The notes: generated by a model from the letters alone, not told the origin. A DNA stretch of 64,000 nt from Anthostomella pinea (GCA_963556695.1 CAUWAG010000003.1:310001-374000); one strand, 5' to 3'; numbered from the stretch's first letter, positions 21,664 through 33,621 are shown. Numbers and translations: made by a program.

Positions 21664-22422
21664 CGGAGCACTGGGAGCCCGTTGGCACTGGGCTACAGGT
21701 TGGTACCGTAGACTGGCTACAGGGTACCGTAGACTGGCTATAGGGTGGGCAGTATGTGGATGAAATGGCGTGTAGGTCCTGGATAGGCGCGAGGTTTTCC
21801 TTGCTTGACTCGGCAGATGCTCGCGCGATTTCAAGTGCCGACCGAACAAGACAGGTGACCGGCCTATGTGGTGTCGAAGCGTGTGGATGGGGATGAAGAG
21901 TCGGGCAAGCAGCCGGCTGTCACGCAGGCCGATGGGCGGCTATGGCCATGTGCGGTATAACCAGGCCATGTAACCTGATAAGCGAAGCCCGGGGCGCCAG
22001 ATATCTGCCTGGGATACATACATCCTTGTCAGACGCATGTGTACAACGCCCGCGTCGTGTTCTTCATTCGGCAGTGCATCACGGTCACCGCACTGTTCGG
22101 AAGCGGTCGGCGTATAGTACCAGCACAAGTGGTCCAATACCGTCGCAGCATCACTGCTACACAATCCTTTCCTCTTACAGTACAATATAGTAAGTAAGCA
22201 GCATTATATCTGTGCTCCTGAGGGACACTCGTGGTAGCTCGAGCGGCGGGGGTGAGGGTGCAACGGAAGCCTTTACTGTCACGACACGGCAATAGCTAAA
22301 GGCGGCGGTTCATAGGAGGATACCTTAATTAACCGTGTTTGGTTTATACAGCGAGTGTAATACACATACTATGAACTTCGCCGAGAGCAATCAACAGGTC
22401 CGCGTGCGCTATGTCGACCGGC
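21664..22422. other. Intergenic, no gene recognised
   Basis: About 760 bp between the TIGR04076-like gene and the 3' end of the reductase gene. Overlapping short frames on both strands (for example 21940-22190) have no recognisable motifs. Confidence 0.5.
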
Positions 22423-24568
22423 TCAATGCGTTCCCCTATATTCGTTTCCACAGTCACCGAGCTTCTCGTACAGCACCGCTGTTTTCTTACGTCCTGTGCC
22501 CAAGGCAGCCCTGTTGATAACCTCGAGGTCTTCCTCGTCCAGGGTAAAGTCGAAAACAGCGAGGTTGTCGTCGACATGTGCTGTTATGCCGAGCCTCGTC
22601 CCGACAATAACTAGGGCAACCCGTACGTTAAGCAGTGAATGGAGATAGGCTGGGAACTTTGACAACTGAACCTGCGCACACTCGAGGCTGTTGCAACACC
22701 CACCGCGTCGCCACATTGGTGAGTGTCACTCGGTGCTTACTTGCAACCGATGAAAGCACGCGAAGGAGGCCTTGGAACTCCTGCCAACTGCCCCAGTGGT
22801 TGATAATATCGAGATACTACCAGCCTTCTGTCAGCTGCTTGAAGCCGTACGTGACGGAACGCGATGCCCCTTGCCTTTCGCTGCGAGGGTGTGAACCTGG
22901 ACGACTCGGAGTACACCTCTGGCATCGGCTGACCGAGCCACTTGCTCGACAAGAACCCACCGCACTATGGATATGTCAGCATCGTGGACACCGAGCTTCG
23001 ACCTGTACCCACGAAGGAACCATATGTCAATAGTTTCAAGCCGTATGCAGCACAAACAGTGCACATGTCTTTCAGCGGCCGAGAATCCAGCAAGGAGAAC
23101 TAAGTTGGCCATCGTTTCAGTCTGTGGTCAACCAAATGCTCGCTGCATCATTACTTGCCTGTATCTGATTCGAGACCAGCCCCACGACGCCAGTCTTGGC
23201 CAGGAGGTACTCGCAAGCCTGCCGCGCGTGTTCCGAGTCAAAGTTACACAGCCCGATGGCGCCGACGAGCTCGGGATGTGTTCTCGTTATGGCCATAAGC
23301 TCTACCAGAATATCGAGATATTCCTCTGCTGCGTACTGACCCAGCGTCAGAAGTTTCTCCCTCGAAGGCCCTGGGGTGTGAGGGATACTCACATCATACC
23401 AGTGGAACTGCAGCAACTCGACTCTGCCTCCAAGCCGCCGGCACCGCTCCTTCACTGCCTCGAGCACCCAGTCGTTGCTGACGGCTCGGTCGACGGGGCC
23501 GAATACACACCACTTGGTAGCAGCGTAGACGTGCTCTCGCACCTCCAGCGGCAGTCGGTTGCGAAAGTCTCCATAGACAAGTTCTGCGTCTCCCTACAGT
23601 CTGAATGAGCCGGCGTGATCCAACGCGTCTTCGACGTGGGATCTCACGTAATGATCTGCCATGTCTGTCGCCGTCAGGCCCTTCTCGACGAGTTGGACGA
23701 GAGCAGTGTCTTGGTCGGCCACCGTCCCGGACCCCCAGGCGGGGGACGACATCTGCCAGAGACCATTGAATAGCCTGGGCATCTCGAAGGGACCCAAGCT
23801 CATCGTCTCAACAGATGCGCCCGTGGGCAGACTCGTTGACAGATCGGATGGTGGGTGGGCGATGCCAGGCTCTGCCTCGTCGAGGACCCGACTCTGGGGA
23901 TACCAGAGCCACAGGACGTCAAGAAGCTGCCTCTCGGACCTGGCGAATGGGTATACCAACGGCCGTGGCTGGGCTTCCTCGCAATAGGTGCGGCACCCCC
24001 GCATCGACGATAACAAATTCACGAGCTGCTCCTCGAGATGGCTGTTGATGTCTGGTTTCGATTCTTTCAGGGCTTGCACCGCCTGCACCATGTCTCCGCC
24101 AAATTCGTGCAGGACGCCTGCCAGTTCAGAGCCCCCTGGCCAACGTGCCTCGGCAAGGCGAACTGAGGTAACGAAGTGTTCCAAACTGTTGATCTGGTCA
24201 GCCGTTGCCGTTATGAGCTTGACATTCGTTGGCAAATCAGGTCTACGGCATACTAGAGTAGCGATTGATGGACAAGTTTACAAGAGAAGAGGCATCTCGT
24301 AAGCGCCATGTACTTCCTACAGTCGGCCGTCACCTCGCCAGGCCCGGCAAAGAGGAGCGTCGGCGCTGTGAGCGCAGGAGCTGCTGCGGTAAAGCACTGA
24401 CGGACGTGCTGCACGAACGGCTGCTGTGTCGCGGAGCCTTGGGAGACGAGCATTCGCAAAGCCGACCTGAGTTGCTCCGGAGGTACTGCAGCGGTGAGAC
24501 TCGACGATATGGCGGGCCTTGCGTCTGGCTGGGTTATACTTACGGTTGGATATGAGGACATCGTCCAT
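22423..24568 (-). CDS. Aldo/keto reductase with N-terminal extension
   Basis: The C-terminal half is an NAD(P)H-dependent aldo/keto reductase. The catalytic tetrad is visible as D and Y in TDMADHY|GDAELVYGD, K in AATKWCVFG and H in LLQFHWYD. VSNQIQ, SKWLGQPMPEVYSESS and VIVGTRLGITAHVDDN follow, and the end is YEKLGDCGNEYRGTH. Introns read at 24486-24543, 23594-23647, 23100-23158, 23013-22965, 22873-22817 and 22671-22611 keep the frame. Two of them start with GC. Before the reductase lie about 200 residues (MDDVLISNLPPEQLRSALRM..., ITATADQINSLEHFV) of unknown function. Around 24246-24320 the frame needs a change and passes a TAG, so there is either an extra short intron (a 67-nt GTAGGA...CTCTAG is possible) or a frameshift. 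The substrate is unknown. Confidence 0.72.
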
Positions 24569-25197
24569 CAGGTTCCTGCCACACGGTCAGATAAATGTGC
24601 ACCCTCGACCCTCGGGCCGTCCAGGGCCGCTGGTGACCCACACGTGTCCTCCCATCCTGATGGTCTTGCAGCTGTTGGCCCGGGATAGATCTCGCTGCGT
24701 AGGTGATCGTGTTGTGCGGGTGGCTTCTTGTTCAGCGAGTGCGGCGGCCTCCGTGAGACCCGGGGATGTTGCGAGGTGGAGTACATGCATTACTGGAGTA
24801 TACAATAGACTTACCTTACTAAGTACCTATGGTGGTATTCGGCAAACCGGGCCTGTCCCGCTCGAGTATGCGTACATGGGCGTTATCGTCCGTCTCGGTA
24901 CCTGGTCGTACCGCGGAAGCACGCCTGCTGGATGATATCACGGGAAATGGCCATGGCAGAAGAACAAGAAAGCCTGGCTGAATGTATTGTTTGAGAATAT
25001 GTGCGCTACAACAAGGTGCCGTCTTGGAAACCCCAGAGCAGGAGGCATGACTCTATATATCTCACATCCACACGAGGCCCGCAGGATTGGGCATGACATT
25101 CCTCGACCTACAGGCGGAACGTATCAATCAGTTTCAGTGTCGAACATGTGTAGTGGCAAGCAAGACAAAGATACTCACCACTGCCTATTGAAATCGT
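24569..25197. other. Intergenic, no gene recognised
   Basis: This is the upstream region of the reductase gene. A good intron-like sequence on - (GTGAGTATC...CGCCTGTAG, about 25100-25175) lies just after the small open frame at 25198-25323, so an untranslated exon may lie here. No protein family was recognised. Confidence 0.4.
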
Positions 25198-25323
25198 CTA
25201 GACATCGTTATGATACGTGCTCTGCACATGGCGCTTGTGCCACCAGACATCGTAGCCAAGGACAAAGGCTATAGAGATGCCAATAGTCAGCCACACCGCC
25301 AAGCTGGGCCCCGACGCTACCAT
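25198..25323 (-). CDS. Possible small membrane protein (41 aa)
   Basis: A 41-codon frame begins MVASGPSLAVWLTIGISIAF and continues VLGYDVWWHKRHVQSTYHN. It has one strong predicted membrane helix followed by a Trp/His/Arg-rich tail, the layout of short single-pass fungal proteins. A stop lies upstream in frame, so the start is the only one unless an intron joins an earlier exon. A well-formed intron signal (GTGAGT) follows the stop by about 20 bp. No family is recognised and coding status is uncertain. Confidence 0.35.
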   Translation of the reverse strand: MVASGPSLAVWLTIGISIAFVLGYDVWWHKRHVQSTYHNDV

Positions 25324-26009
25324 CGTAGATCTTGTCGCTCCTCCGCGGTATTATGGGTTCATTCGGGTGGCCTGTGATAGGCGGCAACTCGGAGCTCCGG
25401 GCAGATCGTGTGCGTAACTAGGACAGTCGATTGCAATAACGGTCTGAATACGTCGGTATGAAAGAAGCCGCATTCCTCGAGGCCGTGCTGATCAGTTGCC
25501 AGGTCAGATTCCGGCTGCACTTCAACAGCAACCCCCGAGGTACAGCTCCTACTAGGCTATGGACTTTATGTTAACCCACTCCTGTCACGACAAAGGGGAG
25601 TTAAGGCCTTACGTACAAAAGAGCGACCCCGGCCACCACCCAAAGCGTTACCGGTACCATCGAACGCGGAAATATGAACAACAAAGAGCAACATGGAAGT
25701 GGTAGCCGTGTTCCGACGAGATCAAGTACATAGTCGTTTCACAGCAACAGTATTTCATACGCACCAACTAAGCGGTCTCCCCTATACGGTGGGAGCGTCT
25801 TATCCCCAGAGGCTTATAAGCTACGGTACCCCCAGCAATACATCTGCATGCGAAAACCCCCCCGAGATCGACACTGGCTTTGGGAGAGACGTAAGAACCG
25901 TTGTCGAAGCCTCGACGGCGCATCCAATAATCTAAGGCCCTGCCACGCAGCTCCAAACCCGGGCTCTCTCTGACGGCTGAGTAGTGTCATGTAGTGACCT
26001 ACCTTAGCT
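25324..26009. other. Intergenic, no gene recognised
   Basis: About 690 bp downstream of the sugar transporter. Short frames on both strands (25693-25935 and others) show no motifs. It presumably holds the 3' untranslated part of the transporter transcript. Confidence 0.45.
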
Positions 26010-28594
26010 TCACTTTTTCTCGGCTCCTTCCGCTGGCCTTGCAACGTCGTACCTCGCCTGCTCGTGGACCTTCTCGACGTCTATGGCGGTTTCACTGGAC
26101 CCAAACACTGCACCCACCATATGTCAGCACCGACCACCACGCGTCAAAAAAGGGGTGAGGTGACATACCAGCTTCCATCTCCTCCAGCGACTTGCCCTTG
26201 GTCTGCATAAGGCGTTATAATGGCATATCGGTGAGAGAGCGAGTGTAATTCGACGACTCACCTCTCGGATGAAAAACCACGTGTATACGACGAGAGACCA
26301 GTTGAAGATGCAGAACATCAGGAATGTTCTCCAGCCAATGTTGTTTATGGCATGGGGCGTGATCTATACCATGGACTAGGGTCAGCATGCTGTGTTGCTG
26401 ACAGGGAGGCGACATCCTTTGGATGATCTCGCTCGGGCACCGACCTGAGAAAATACAAAGTTGAAGAGCCACTGCGTGGCCGTACCGACTGATCAAGTTA
26501 GCACAATGATAAGGGGCAGCGGAACAAGTGTTGTTACTTACCTGCAACGCCGGCTTCACGTATCCTGGATGGAAAGATCTCACTCATATAGAGCTGACAC
26601 GGCTGTGAGTCGGCATGCAAAGAATAGGTGGGGAGCGCACGCAGGACTCACCCAGGGTACCGGTCCCCACGAAATGTTGTAGCTCACTGTCCATGTGTTC
26701 AGCAACTGAGGCTTCACGTGAAGCAAGACTTGCAGAGGGGTGACTCACTAGCCTCGAGGTATACCATGGCGACCGCAGCGGCGCCGGTGCTCGTCAGAGA
26801 TTGGCCGGCCTTGGGCGGATGCGTGGCGGTCAGGCAGGCAATGATGAGCATGTATGCGCCCATCAGAGACGCGCCGCCGAGGAGTGAGCCACGTCGGCCG
26901 ACCCTCTCCACGAGGAACAGGAGGAAGAACAAACACGAGACGACCTTGACGACCCCGAAGAACCCGCTAATCAGAAGGGCCTGGTCGCCAGCCCCGACAG
27001 CCTTGAATATTTGGGGAGCAACTGCAGAAGTTAGTGCCGTTCATGACAACTTGTACCGGTGTTGCGTCCGACCAACGTACAGTACGCCAGGCTGGTATTG
27101 CCTGTCAGCTGTACACCGATCTGGAGTGTGATGACGATGATGAAACGGAACCGATTCGCCGGGAGCATGCACTCCTTCCACGTCAGACCCTCCGTGACGC
27201 GCTCCTCCTCGTGGATGCCTGCGATGATCTCGGCGAACCTAGGCCAACTGTCAGCTATGGAGCCCGCATCCCTGACATACAAGTGTCGATATACTCTTCT
27301 TGAACCTCGGTGCTGTTCTCGCCTCGAACCCATACGAGCGACTCCATGGCCTTTTCTGTCTGCCCAGTCTTCGCTAGCCATCGCGTGCTCTCCTTTGTCA
27401 GCAGCATGCCGAGACCCAAAATGCCCCCAGGGACCAGTTGGAGTCCAATGGGAATCTGCCACTGCCGGGTTGTCGGGCCCAGGTGCTCGGATACAGCCTG
27501 CTACATGTCAGTCTCGTCTGAAAAGAAGAGGACCCCAACCCAACGTTTCGTCTTTCGTCTCCCTTTTCGGTTTGTATTCGCGGAAGGGCGATTCGCGATA
27601 GACGGTAACTGCAACTTACATACTGTAAAGACGTTAGTTGCCGCTTCACACGAATAGCCAGAACCGAGCAGATGTTGAGAGAACTCACATCAATCCAGTA
27701 ACTCGTCATGACACCAAGCGTGAAGAAGAACTGGAACATCTGAACAGCCGAGTTAGCGGTGCTTTTCGAACGGCGTCAAACCATTCCACCGAGGGTCAGG
27801 ATGCTGCTTACACTTCCCAGCTGACCGCGGATCTGCTTGGGAGCCATCTCGGCGCTGAACATGGGTATGATCACAGTCGCCATCCCCACCCCTTCGCACG
27901 ACTGCATGTTAACACGTCGTCCCTGAGCCGGAATATGATATTGCTGAAAGTGGAACAAATGGAACAGGCCGACAGCGCCCGCTCGAGGAAAGACGGTCCG
28001 CAAAGCTTGACGAGTGATGACACAATACGTACCTATGCCACTAATGACACGAGCCACGTAGAACGCGGCCAAGGAGTGCGTGTTGATGGTCTGCACGATG
28101 GCCCCTATGTTGAAAATGATAGAAGCAATGACGAGAGACCATCGACGGCCAAACCGTGCCGTGAAGGGCCAGACGAAGAAGCAAGAGAAGAAGGCTGAGC
28201 AGTAACCAGTGTTAGCTGACACTCCAACTTGAGCGACTTCGGACAGAGCATGTTGGCTTGTCTGGTATCCCCGGTTGGACGTACCGCCGGCCTGCAAGAG
28301 ACTTGTCGCATTGGAGCTGACACTGGACTGGTTGGATGAAGTGATCTTGAAGTCGTGTTGGAAAGAGGCCAGTGACAAGACACCACCAACTACACCCGTA
28401 TCGTATCTAGAGACTTGCGTCAGCTCAGGAACGGCAACATCCGTACTCGTTCTGGCCGTGGGCTCGCGGCTGTCCTCGTAGACGAAGGCAGAACATCAAG
28501 CCAGTACACGCACGACTTACGCGAACAGGAAGCTTCCAGTACAGCAAAGAGCGACCAGATACCAGGCCCTGAATGTGCCTATAGATTTCGCCAT
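26010..28594 (-). CDS. MFS sugar transporter
   Basis: Fifteen exons, read by eye, give a complete 12-helix major facilitator of the sugar/quinate type, acting at the plasma membrane. It starts MAKSIGTFRAWYLVALCC. Family marks are FAYDTGVVGGVLSLASFQ, the FTARFGRRWSLV loop (RFGRR), EMAPKQIRGQLGS, IPIGLQLVPGGILGLGMLL, KESTRWLAKTGQ, LQIGVQLTGNTS, VERVGRRGSLLGG, SWGPVPWLYMSEIFPSRIRE and the terminal FIRETKGKSLEEMEAVFG. All 14 introns have usable GT-AG ends, and no internal stop is needed. One exon, TAT at 27620-27622, is only 3 nt long. The substrate cannot be fixed by sequence; the text is nearest to quinate and inositol-type permeases. The stop TGA is at 26010-26012. Confidence 0.87.
27620..27622 (-). 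other. Probable 3-nt micro-exon (Tyr) in transporter gene
   Basis: On - the order is ATTGAT, an intron of 66 bp ending TTTACAG, TAT, then an intron of 122 bp starting GTAAGTTGCAG and ending GTAGCAG, then GCTGTATCCGAG. Splicing both gives WID-Y-AVSEHL, restoring the Tyr that sugar transporters of this family have after WID. Skipping it would delete only that residue. Confidence 0.6.
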
Positions 28595-29935
28595 GTTTTC
28601 GGTTTTCCTGGCGGTAAAACTTCTGTATCTCCTGTGCCCTGTTGTGCTACGCCGGATCTTCCCTAAGCTCCTCTTGCGATGAGGAATCACTTGCGAGAAC
28701 GTCCACTCGTACAGCAGTGGACAAATGAAATAAGAGAGAACCCGACCAGACAGACACGCTCCGTGGCTGGCTAGAAATTAGACAAGTCGGACTGGGTTTG
28801 TGTTGGTGACTCGAATCGGCTACGAGAGAAGAATGGGACGGCGCTTCATCAATGGTGGCAGCGGGGAGACGACGACTATAGCCAGGTTGTCCATAGGCCC
28901 GTTCCAGAAGCACCGAAGGATGGCCGCACATGTGATGCTGCAGATGATGTTACCCCAGTCGACCCTAGACGTATCTCTACTGTCCTGCCACTTGACTTTC
29001 CGGAGCAGGCCAAGTGCGCCTCTTCAACATGCAGCAACGTGATATGACCCTGGCTGGGCATTACCAGGGGTTCGTTTTCAAGGTAACAGCGCATACAGAG
29101 TAACAGCACAACATGGGCACACATGCACGCGTTCTGGCTCGCAGGGCTGACTGTCGACATCAGGCCTAGCGATGGCGAGCTTGTATCCCTGCGCCTCCAG
29201 CCAATTGCGTGACCACTGACCACGTACGTACCCCGGCACATTCGTCCGAGGTACATGGGGATCATATCATTGATACGCGCCACATTCATCGGAATCGGTT
29301 TCCAGTATGAGAATATGGCACGGCCTGGTTTTCGCCAAAGCATGTTCCATCACCGAAGATGTAGGCGGCTCGGCCGATTCCTGGCGGGCTACCAGTCGCA
29401 TAGTCGAAGGTGGTGCTCAACCAAGGGCATCGAGGCGGGATATGTCAGACTATCTAGATTGGCGGTGTAGGACTCGGGGCCCGAATGGCTAGGATTGTTG
29501 GCTCACGTGGAATAGGGGGACGGTTGGAAAGAGAAGAGTCATCGATCAAAGCGCCCCAGCCGACCTCGAACGAATATAACGAATATTTGAAGTTCGTACT
29601 AATCCATGGAGGATTCCTTCCAGTCGTCGCGCTACGGCTACGGCTACAGAAACACCACCGTCGCCCTCTAATGCTCCCAAAACAAATGCATGCATGCTTC
29701 TAGTTTGTAACCCCTCAAATATGCCCCAATGTGCTATGCCCCGTCCGACCATGGTGACTAGGCAGCCTCCCTGTGCCATAGCCCGTACCTTGAAGCCTCT
29801 CGTCCTGTATGTAACCTAGCGCCCACTTCTGTCTCATGGTCACCCATTCTCTATTTTCTGGGTTGCTTCACCGTGATGAATTAGTGATTTCATCCCCGCT
29901 TTCCCCATTGCAGCGCTCGTGACTGTGTCAGAGGG
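28595..29935. other. Intergenic; possible unassigned exons on -
   Basis: This lies between the transporter promoter side and the 3' end of the lipase gene. On - an open stretch at 28876-29343 and fragments in other frames (for example WLEAQGYKLAIARPD near 29.19 kb) look protein-like and are separated by usable splice signals. I could not assemble them into a gene or name a family. It may be a decayed or unrecognised gene. The first few hundred bases upstream of 28594 probably include the transporter promoter. Confidence 0.35.
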
Positions 29936-32434
29936 TTACTCCCAAAGACCGGCTCCAGGATCTATCGTGTCGTCCAAGCCAGAACGCACGTTTCGCTCCC
30001 ATGTAGGCACAGAGAATACATCATCTTTCGACGACAACCCTTCGATTTCGACGTGGCCTATTGAGCCATCCCAGCTGTAGCCTTCAGTTTCGCCTTGATA
30101 TGTATGGGATGACCTGAAGGCCGAGTCCGTCATACGGCCATCACTGTGACTATCAATGTCGCCGTCCGAGGAGTGTGGGTCGCTCGTCTCCAACTCGGCC
30201 GGATGCGGCGACGTCATAGAGGCTGTTTCGGTATCAAGGTGGACAGCGGCATCGTCCGACCCGACTGTGTACGTGGCCGAGAGGGTGCTCGCCGGTGGAG
30301 ATTTCTTCCACAGCGAGCCCTCGGCGGCTCGGCTGGGCGCAAGTGGCTGAGAAAAGTCGAACGAGTCAGTCTCAGTAGTGGAAGACAAGACCGGGCTGGT
30401 CCTGGGACCGCTCTGCAGCAGATGGTGCTTTGGAAGTTTCTTGATCTTCATCTTGGGTTTCCCACGAGGATGACGCAAGGTCATTTCGAGCCGCTCTTCT
30501 TCATCAGTGTCAACGTCTGTTACTTCGTTTGGCGACTCGTGTGCCAGACCGTGGTGAGGCAGATGCAAAAGATTGCTCCCGCTGGACCTCCGCTGGCGCT
30601 GCCTCGGCTTTTCCCTGGCAGCGGCACTTTCGGCTTGCGAAGGAACCGAGACGAGCGGTTCGTGGCTTCCCCTGTGGGCATTGGCCAGGGTACCGGTTGC
30701 CATCCTTCGCAGGTCCACCTGACTCTTGCTAAAGACGACACGGGCTCGCAATGCGTGAACGGCTTGGTCGAGAGCTAGCTCGATGGCACAACGATCTCGT
30801 ATCCGGGATAGCTTCGGCCAGGTGGCACGCTCGCCGAGCATACACGAGCGCACCATGAACTCGGTCGTGGGGTTCTTCAGGATCTTCGGCAGGTCTAGGA
30901 TGCCTATGGCAGGCAGTATATTAATATCACCCGAGTACTTCTGACTCAGGATGGAGCGTAGTTTGCTGACCAGATTGGGCAGGATGCCAATCTCGGCCAT
31001 GAACTGCATTCTGTGCAATGCCTCGCTCTTGGCCAGGGCCGTGAGGGTGTGTAGCCAATCAGACTCGTCCTGGGATACGGCCTGGTGACGCGCACTGGGA
31101 TGTAGACACGGCGTGTCGTCCTTGGCGAGGAAGGGAACGACGTGCGGGTTGACCTGCGAGACGATGAAGTGATTGACGTTGAACATCTCGGCAAGCCTGG
31201 TCATGGGCAGGTCGTTGTCGACGGAGCCATCGATCCACATCTGCGGCGTCGGGTTCCACGGGCTGTGCTCGCCGGTCAGGGGGTTCTTGACCAGCAGGGC
31301 GGCGGCACTGAAGACGAGCGGGACGGAGCAAGAGGCAGCGACGGCGGACCATATCATGACATTCGGGGCCGTCACGTAGTTGAGGAGGCGCGGGAGCTCG
31401 TATATGGATGCGGTGGAGACGCATATATTGCATATCCTCCTGGTGCGGTTGTAGGCCTCCTGGAAGGTGATGTCGCCGAGCAACTGCTGCATGACGCGCG
31501 TCAGGTGCTTGATATCGGACCAGTTGCCCTCGGTGAAAAGGCGGCGGAAGTGGTCCAGGAGGCCGTCGGCATTGCCCTCCTCCTCGAAGACAGCCAAGTC
31601 GCCGTAGGGAAATTCTTTGAGCAAGGCGGGGATCTCGTCATCGGTCCTGGAACAGATGACGGAGCAGACGATGGACCCGGCCGAGGCGCCCGAGATGATG
31701 CGCGGGAGCAGCTTGGCGGCGAACATGGCCTTCATGACGCCGATATGGGTCATGCCGAAAGTGCCGCCTCCACTGAGCAGAAGCGCGCTCCGGCCGAAGC
31801 TTTGGCGAGCGTACAGCATGGCATCTAGCAGGTCCTTGGGACCTAGGTCGTCGGTAAGGTGGCGGGCGCTCCTCTCGACCAGGGCGGTGATGGTCTGCAG
31901 GGTAGAGTCGACATAACGCTCGATCAGCTTCTTGGTACCGCAGTAGGAGTGGCGATAGAGGTCTATGTTGCCCATGCCGCCCAGATCACGCGAGAGGGCG
32001 GTCCTCACGAGGTGCATCATGGCGCGCATATCGCAGTTGGTGCGGGCGCGGTCGAGCTCGCGCAAACGGGCCTCGAGCAGGTCGGGATTGTAGTCGCCGG
32101 TTGATGTGTCGGCCTTCCAGGCCTCATTGCCCTCGAGGACATCGAGCTCGTGGGCGGCGGCGTCCCACTGGCGGAAGGACTCGGCATTCTGCAGGTGGGC
32201 ATGTAGGATCTGCCTGCGCTCGTCAAGCAGTCTCTTCTCCTCGCGCTGCGTATGGGTCATGCCATCGCGGAGGTAGAGGATGCCGTGCACGAGGCGCGAG
32301 AGGGAGGGCACGACGGGGCTGCTCGGAAGCCTCGCTGGCGGCTGCTTGCCTCGGGACTGTAGATGCAAGGCGGCGCCATCGGGCGAGAACCGCAGCGAAG
32401 GTATCGGAGGGAGCAGGTCGATGAGAAGTGTCAT
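29936..32434 (-). CDS. Patatin-like triacylglycerol lipase (Tgl3/4/5 type)
   Basis: An intronless frame of 832 codons. The catalytic dyad of patatin hydrolases is present: the oxyanion loop GGGTFG at 222-227, the nucleophile elbow GASAGS with Ser251, and Asp402 in WIDGSVDNDLP. The upstream helical part (REEKRLLDERRQ, AESFRQWDAAAHELD) fits the DUF3336 region that precedes the patatin domain in yeast lipid-droplet lipases Tgl3, Tgl4 and Tgl5. The expected role is hydrolysis of stored triacylglycerol or lysophospholipid acylation at lipid droplets. From about residue 570 the chain is Ser/Asp/Glu-rich and low in order (TDVDTDEEERLEM and later), a likely phosphorylated tail. There is little upstream room in frame, so the first ATG is used. 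Confidence 0.87.
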   Translation of the reverse strand: MTLLIDLLPPIPSLRFSPDGAALHLQSRGKQPPARLPSSPVVPSLSRLVHGILYLRDGMTHTQREEKRLLDERRQILHAHLQNAESFRQWDAAAHELDVLEGNEAWKADTSTGDYNPDLLEARLRELDRARTNCDMRAMMHLVRTALSRDLGGMGNIDLYRHSYCGTKKLIERYVDSTLQTITALVERSARHLTDDLGPKDLLDAMLYARQSFGRSALLLSGGGTFGMTHIGVMKAMFAAKLLPRIISGASAGSIVCSVICSRTDDEIPALLKEFPYGDLAVFEEEGNADGLLDHFRRLFTEGNWSDIKHLTRVMQQLLGDITFQEAYNRTRRICNICVSTASIYELPRLLNYVTAPNVMIWSAVAASCSVPLVFSAAALLVKNPLTGEHSPWNPTPQMWIDGSVDNDLPMTRLAEMFNVNHFIVSQVNPHVVPFLAKDDTPCLHPSARHQAVSQDESDWLHTLTALAKSEALHRMQFMAEIGILPNLVSKLRSILSQKYSGDINILPAIGILDLPKILKNPTTEFMVRSCMLGERATWPKLSRIRDRCAIELALDQAVHALRARVVFSKSQVDLRRMATGTLANAHRGSHEPLVSVPSQAESAAAREKPRQRQRRSSGSNLLHLPHHGLAHESPNEVTDVDTDEEERLEMTLRHPRGKPKMKIKKLPKHHLLQSGPRTSPVLSSTTETDSFDFSQPLAPSRAAEGSLWKKSPPASTLSATYTVGSDDAAVHLDTETASMTSPHPAELETSDPHSSDGDIDSHSDGRMTDSAFRSSHTYQGETEGYSWDGSIGHVEIEGLSSKDDVFSVPTWERNVRSGLDDTIDPGAGLWE

Positions 32435-33621
32435 GGTGTCGGGCCGGGATTCGTAGGGGACGGGGGTCGCATTCCACTCGGCGCGGCTCTCTCGCGGCGG
32501 AGGCCCATAGCAGGCTCGCCGTCCGGACGGGCGTGGCGAGAGGTATAGATAGAGAGGGAAACGAAGGTAGGACGTAGGTACCTTGCAAGGGATGGGAAGG
32601 GAGAGGTCGCAAGACGAATGACTCGATGAACGACAAAGAGGCGGTGAAGGTAAAGATGAAAAGGGGAGATGGAAAGGCAGGACGGACCCTAGGTAAGTAG
32701 GGAGTCAAGCCTGCAATGCTGGCGATGTGGGGAGGGTCACGATGATGGTGATCGTTGTGGTGTTCAAAGTCGTTGACGATGGCTGCGATGGGTAGGGGAA
32801 TGAATCACCGTTGGTCCTTTGCCAGATGGGCCAGATCGAGAATTGTCGAAACGGCCCAAACGGGAGATTGATCAGGTGGGTGGGTGCATATGTGGGTACG
32901 TGCATGCGGGCGACTGCGGGGTATGGGGTGCCGGGATGTTCATGTTTAGGAGGTGGGGGGCCATCTGACCAGCTGCAGCAGCCGCGGGGTAGAATCACAT
33001 GTGCCTGTAGGTACCGTGAAGCTATAGGGGTGTTTCCGTCTGTTGGGCCTCGTGGTGATCCCGCCGTGACGCTTCAAGACCGACCACCAGACCATCAATA
33101 CATACCTCTAGGTACCTTACCTAGTAAGTGCCTGTGAAGTATTTCTTATAAGCCTATCCGGCGAGGCTTCATCGTACCATTGCTGCTTGTGGATTATCTA
33201 CATAAGGTACGTGATGTATACTTATGTGACTACCTTAGGTATACAGCGTACGCCAGTCGGGATGCGGTCCGGGTGCGGTCCGGGAGCAGGCCGTGGCAGG
33301 TTCCAGTTCGAATCATAAAACGACCGACTTGAAGTCTTCGCCTTGACTCGGACCAAAACCACCGATGCCTTGCATAGGGTAAGGGTTAGGGTAAGGATGA
33401 TCAACTTTTCACATGCACGCCTCGTGCGCAGAGCCAAGAGCAAGAGTCAGACGTGGGACGCCTCATGACCTGCCCCACTACCACCCTACCGGCCCGCGGG
33501 CTGCATCAGCATACATCATCGATATGCCGTGCGACTACTAGGTACGACAGCAGATTGCGCCTCAAACGGGGGGCACTGACAGACCACCGCTCAACTTGCA
33601 AGCCAAACATGGCGCCGCCGC
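32435..33621. other. Intergenic; telomere-like word
   Basis: No gene recognised. This is shared upstream DNA of the lipase and downstream DNA of the hydrolase. At about 33376-33396 it contains AGGGTAAGGGTTAGGGTAAGG, which resembles fungal telomere repeat TTAGGG but is only about three imperfect units. Confidence 0.5.

Noticed and set aside
20271..29900. First impression that the whole 20-29 kb stretch is decayed genes
   Set aside because: Most broken frames rejoin when short introns are removed. The transporter, the TIGR04076 gene and most of the reductase are then intact.
31142..31828. 228-codon + strand frame
   Set aside because: Antisense of the patatin lipase, which has all catalytic motifs on -.
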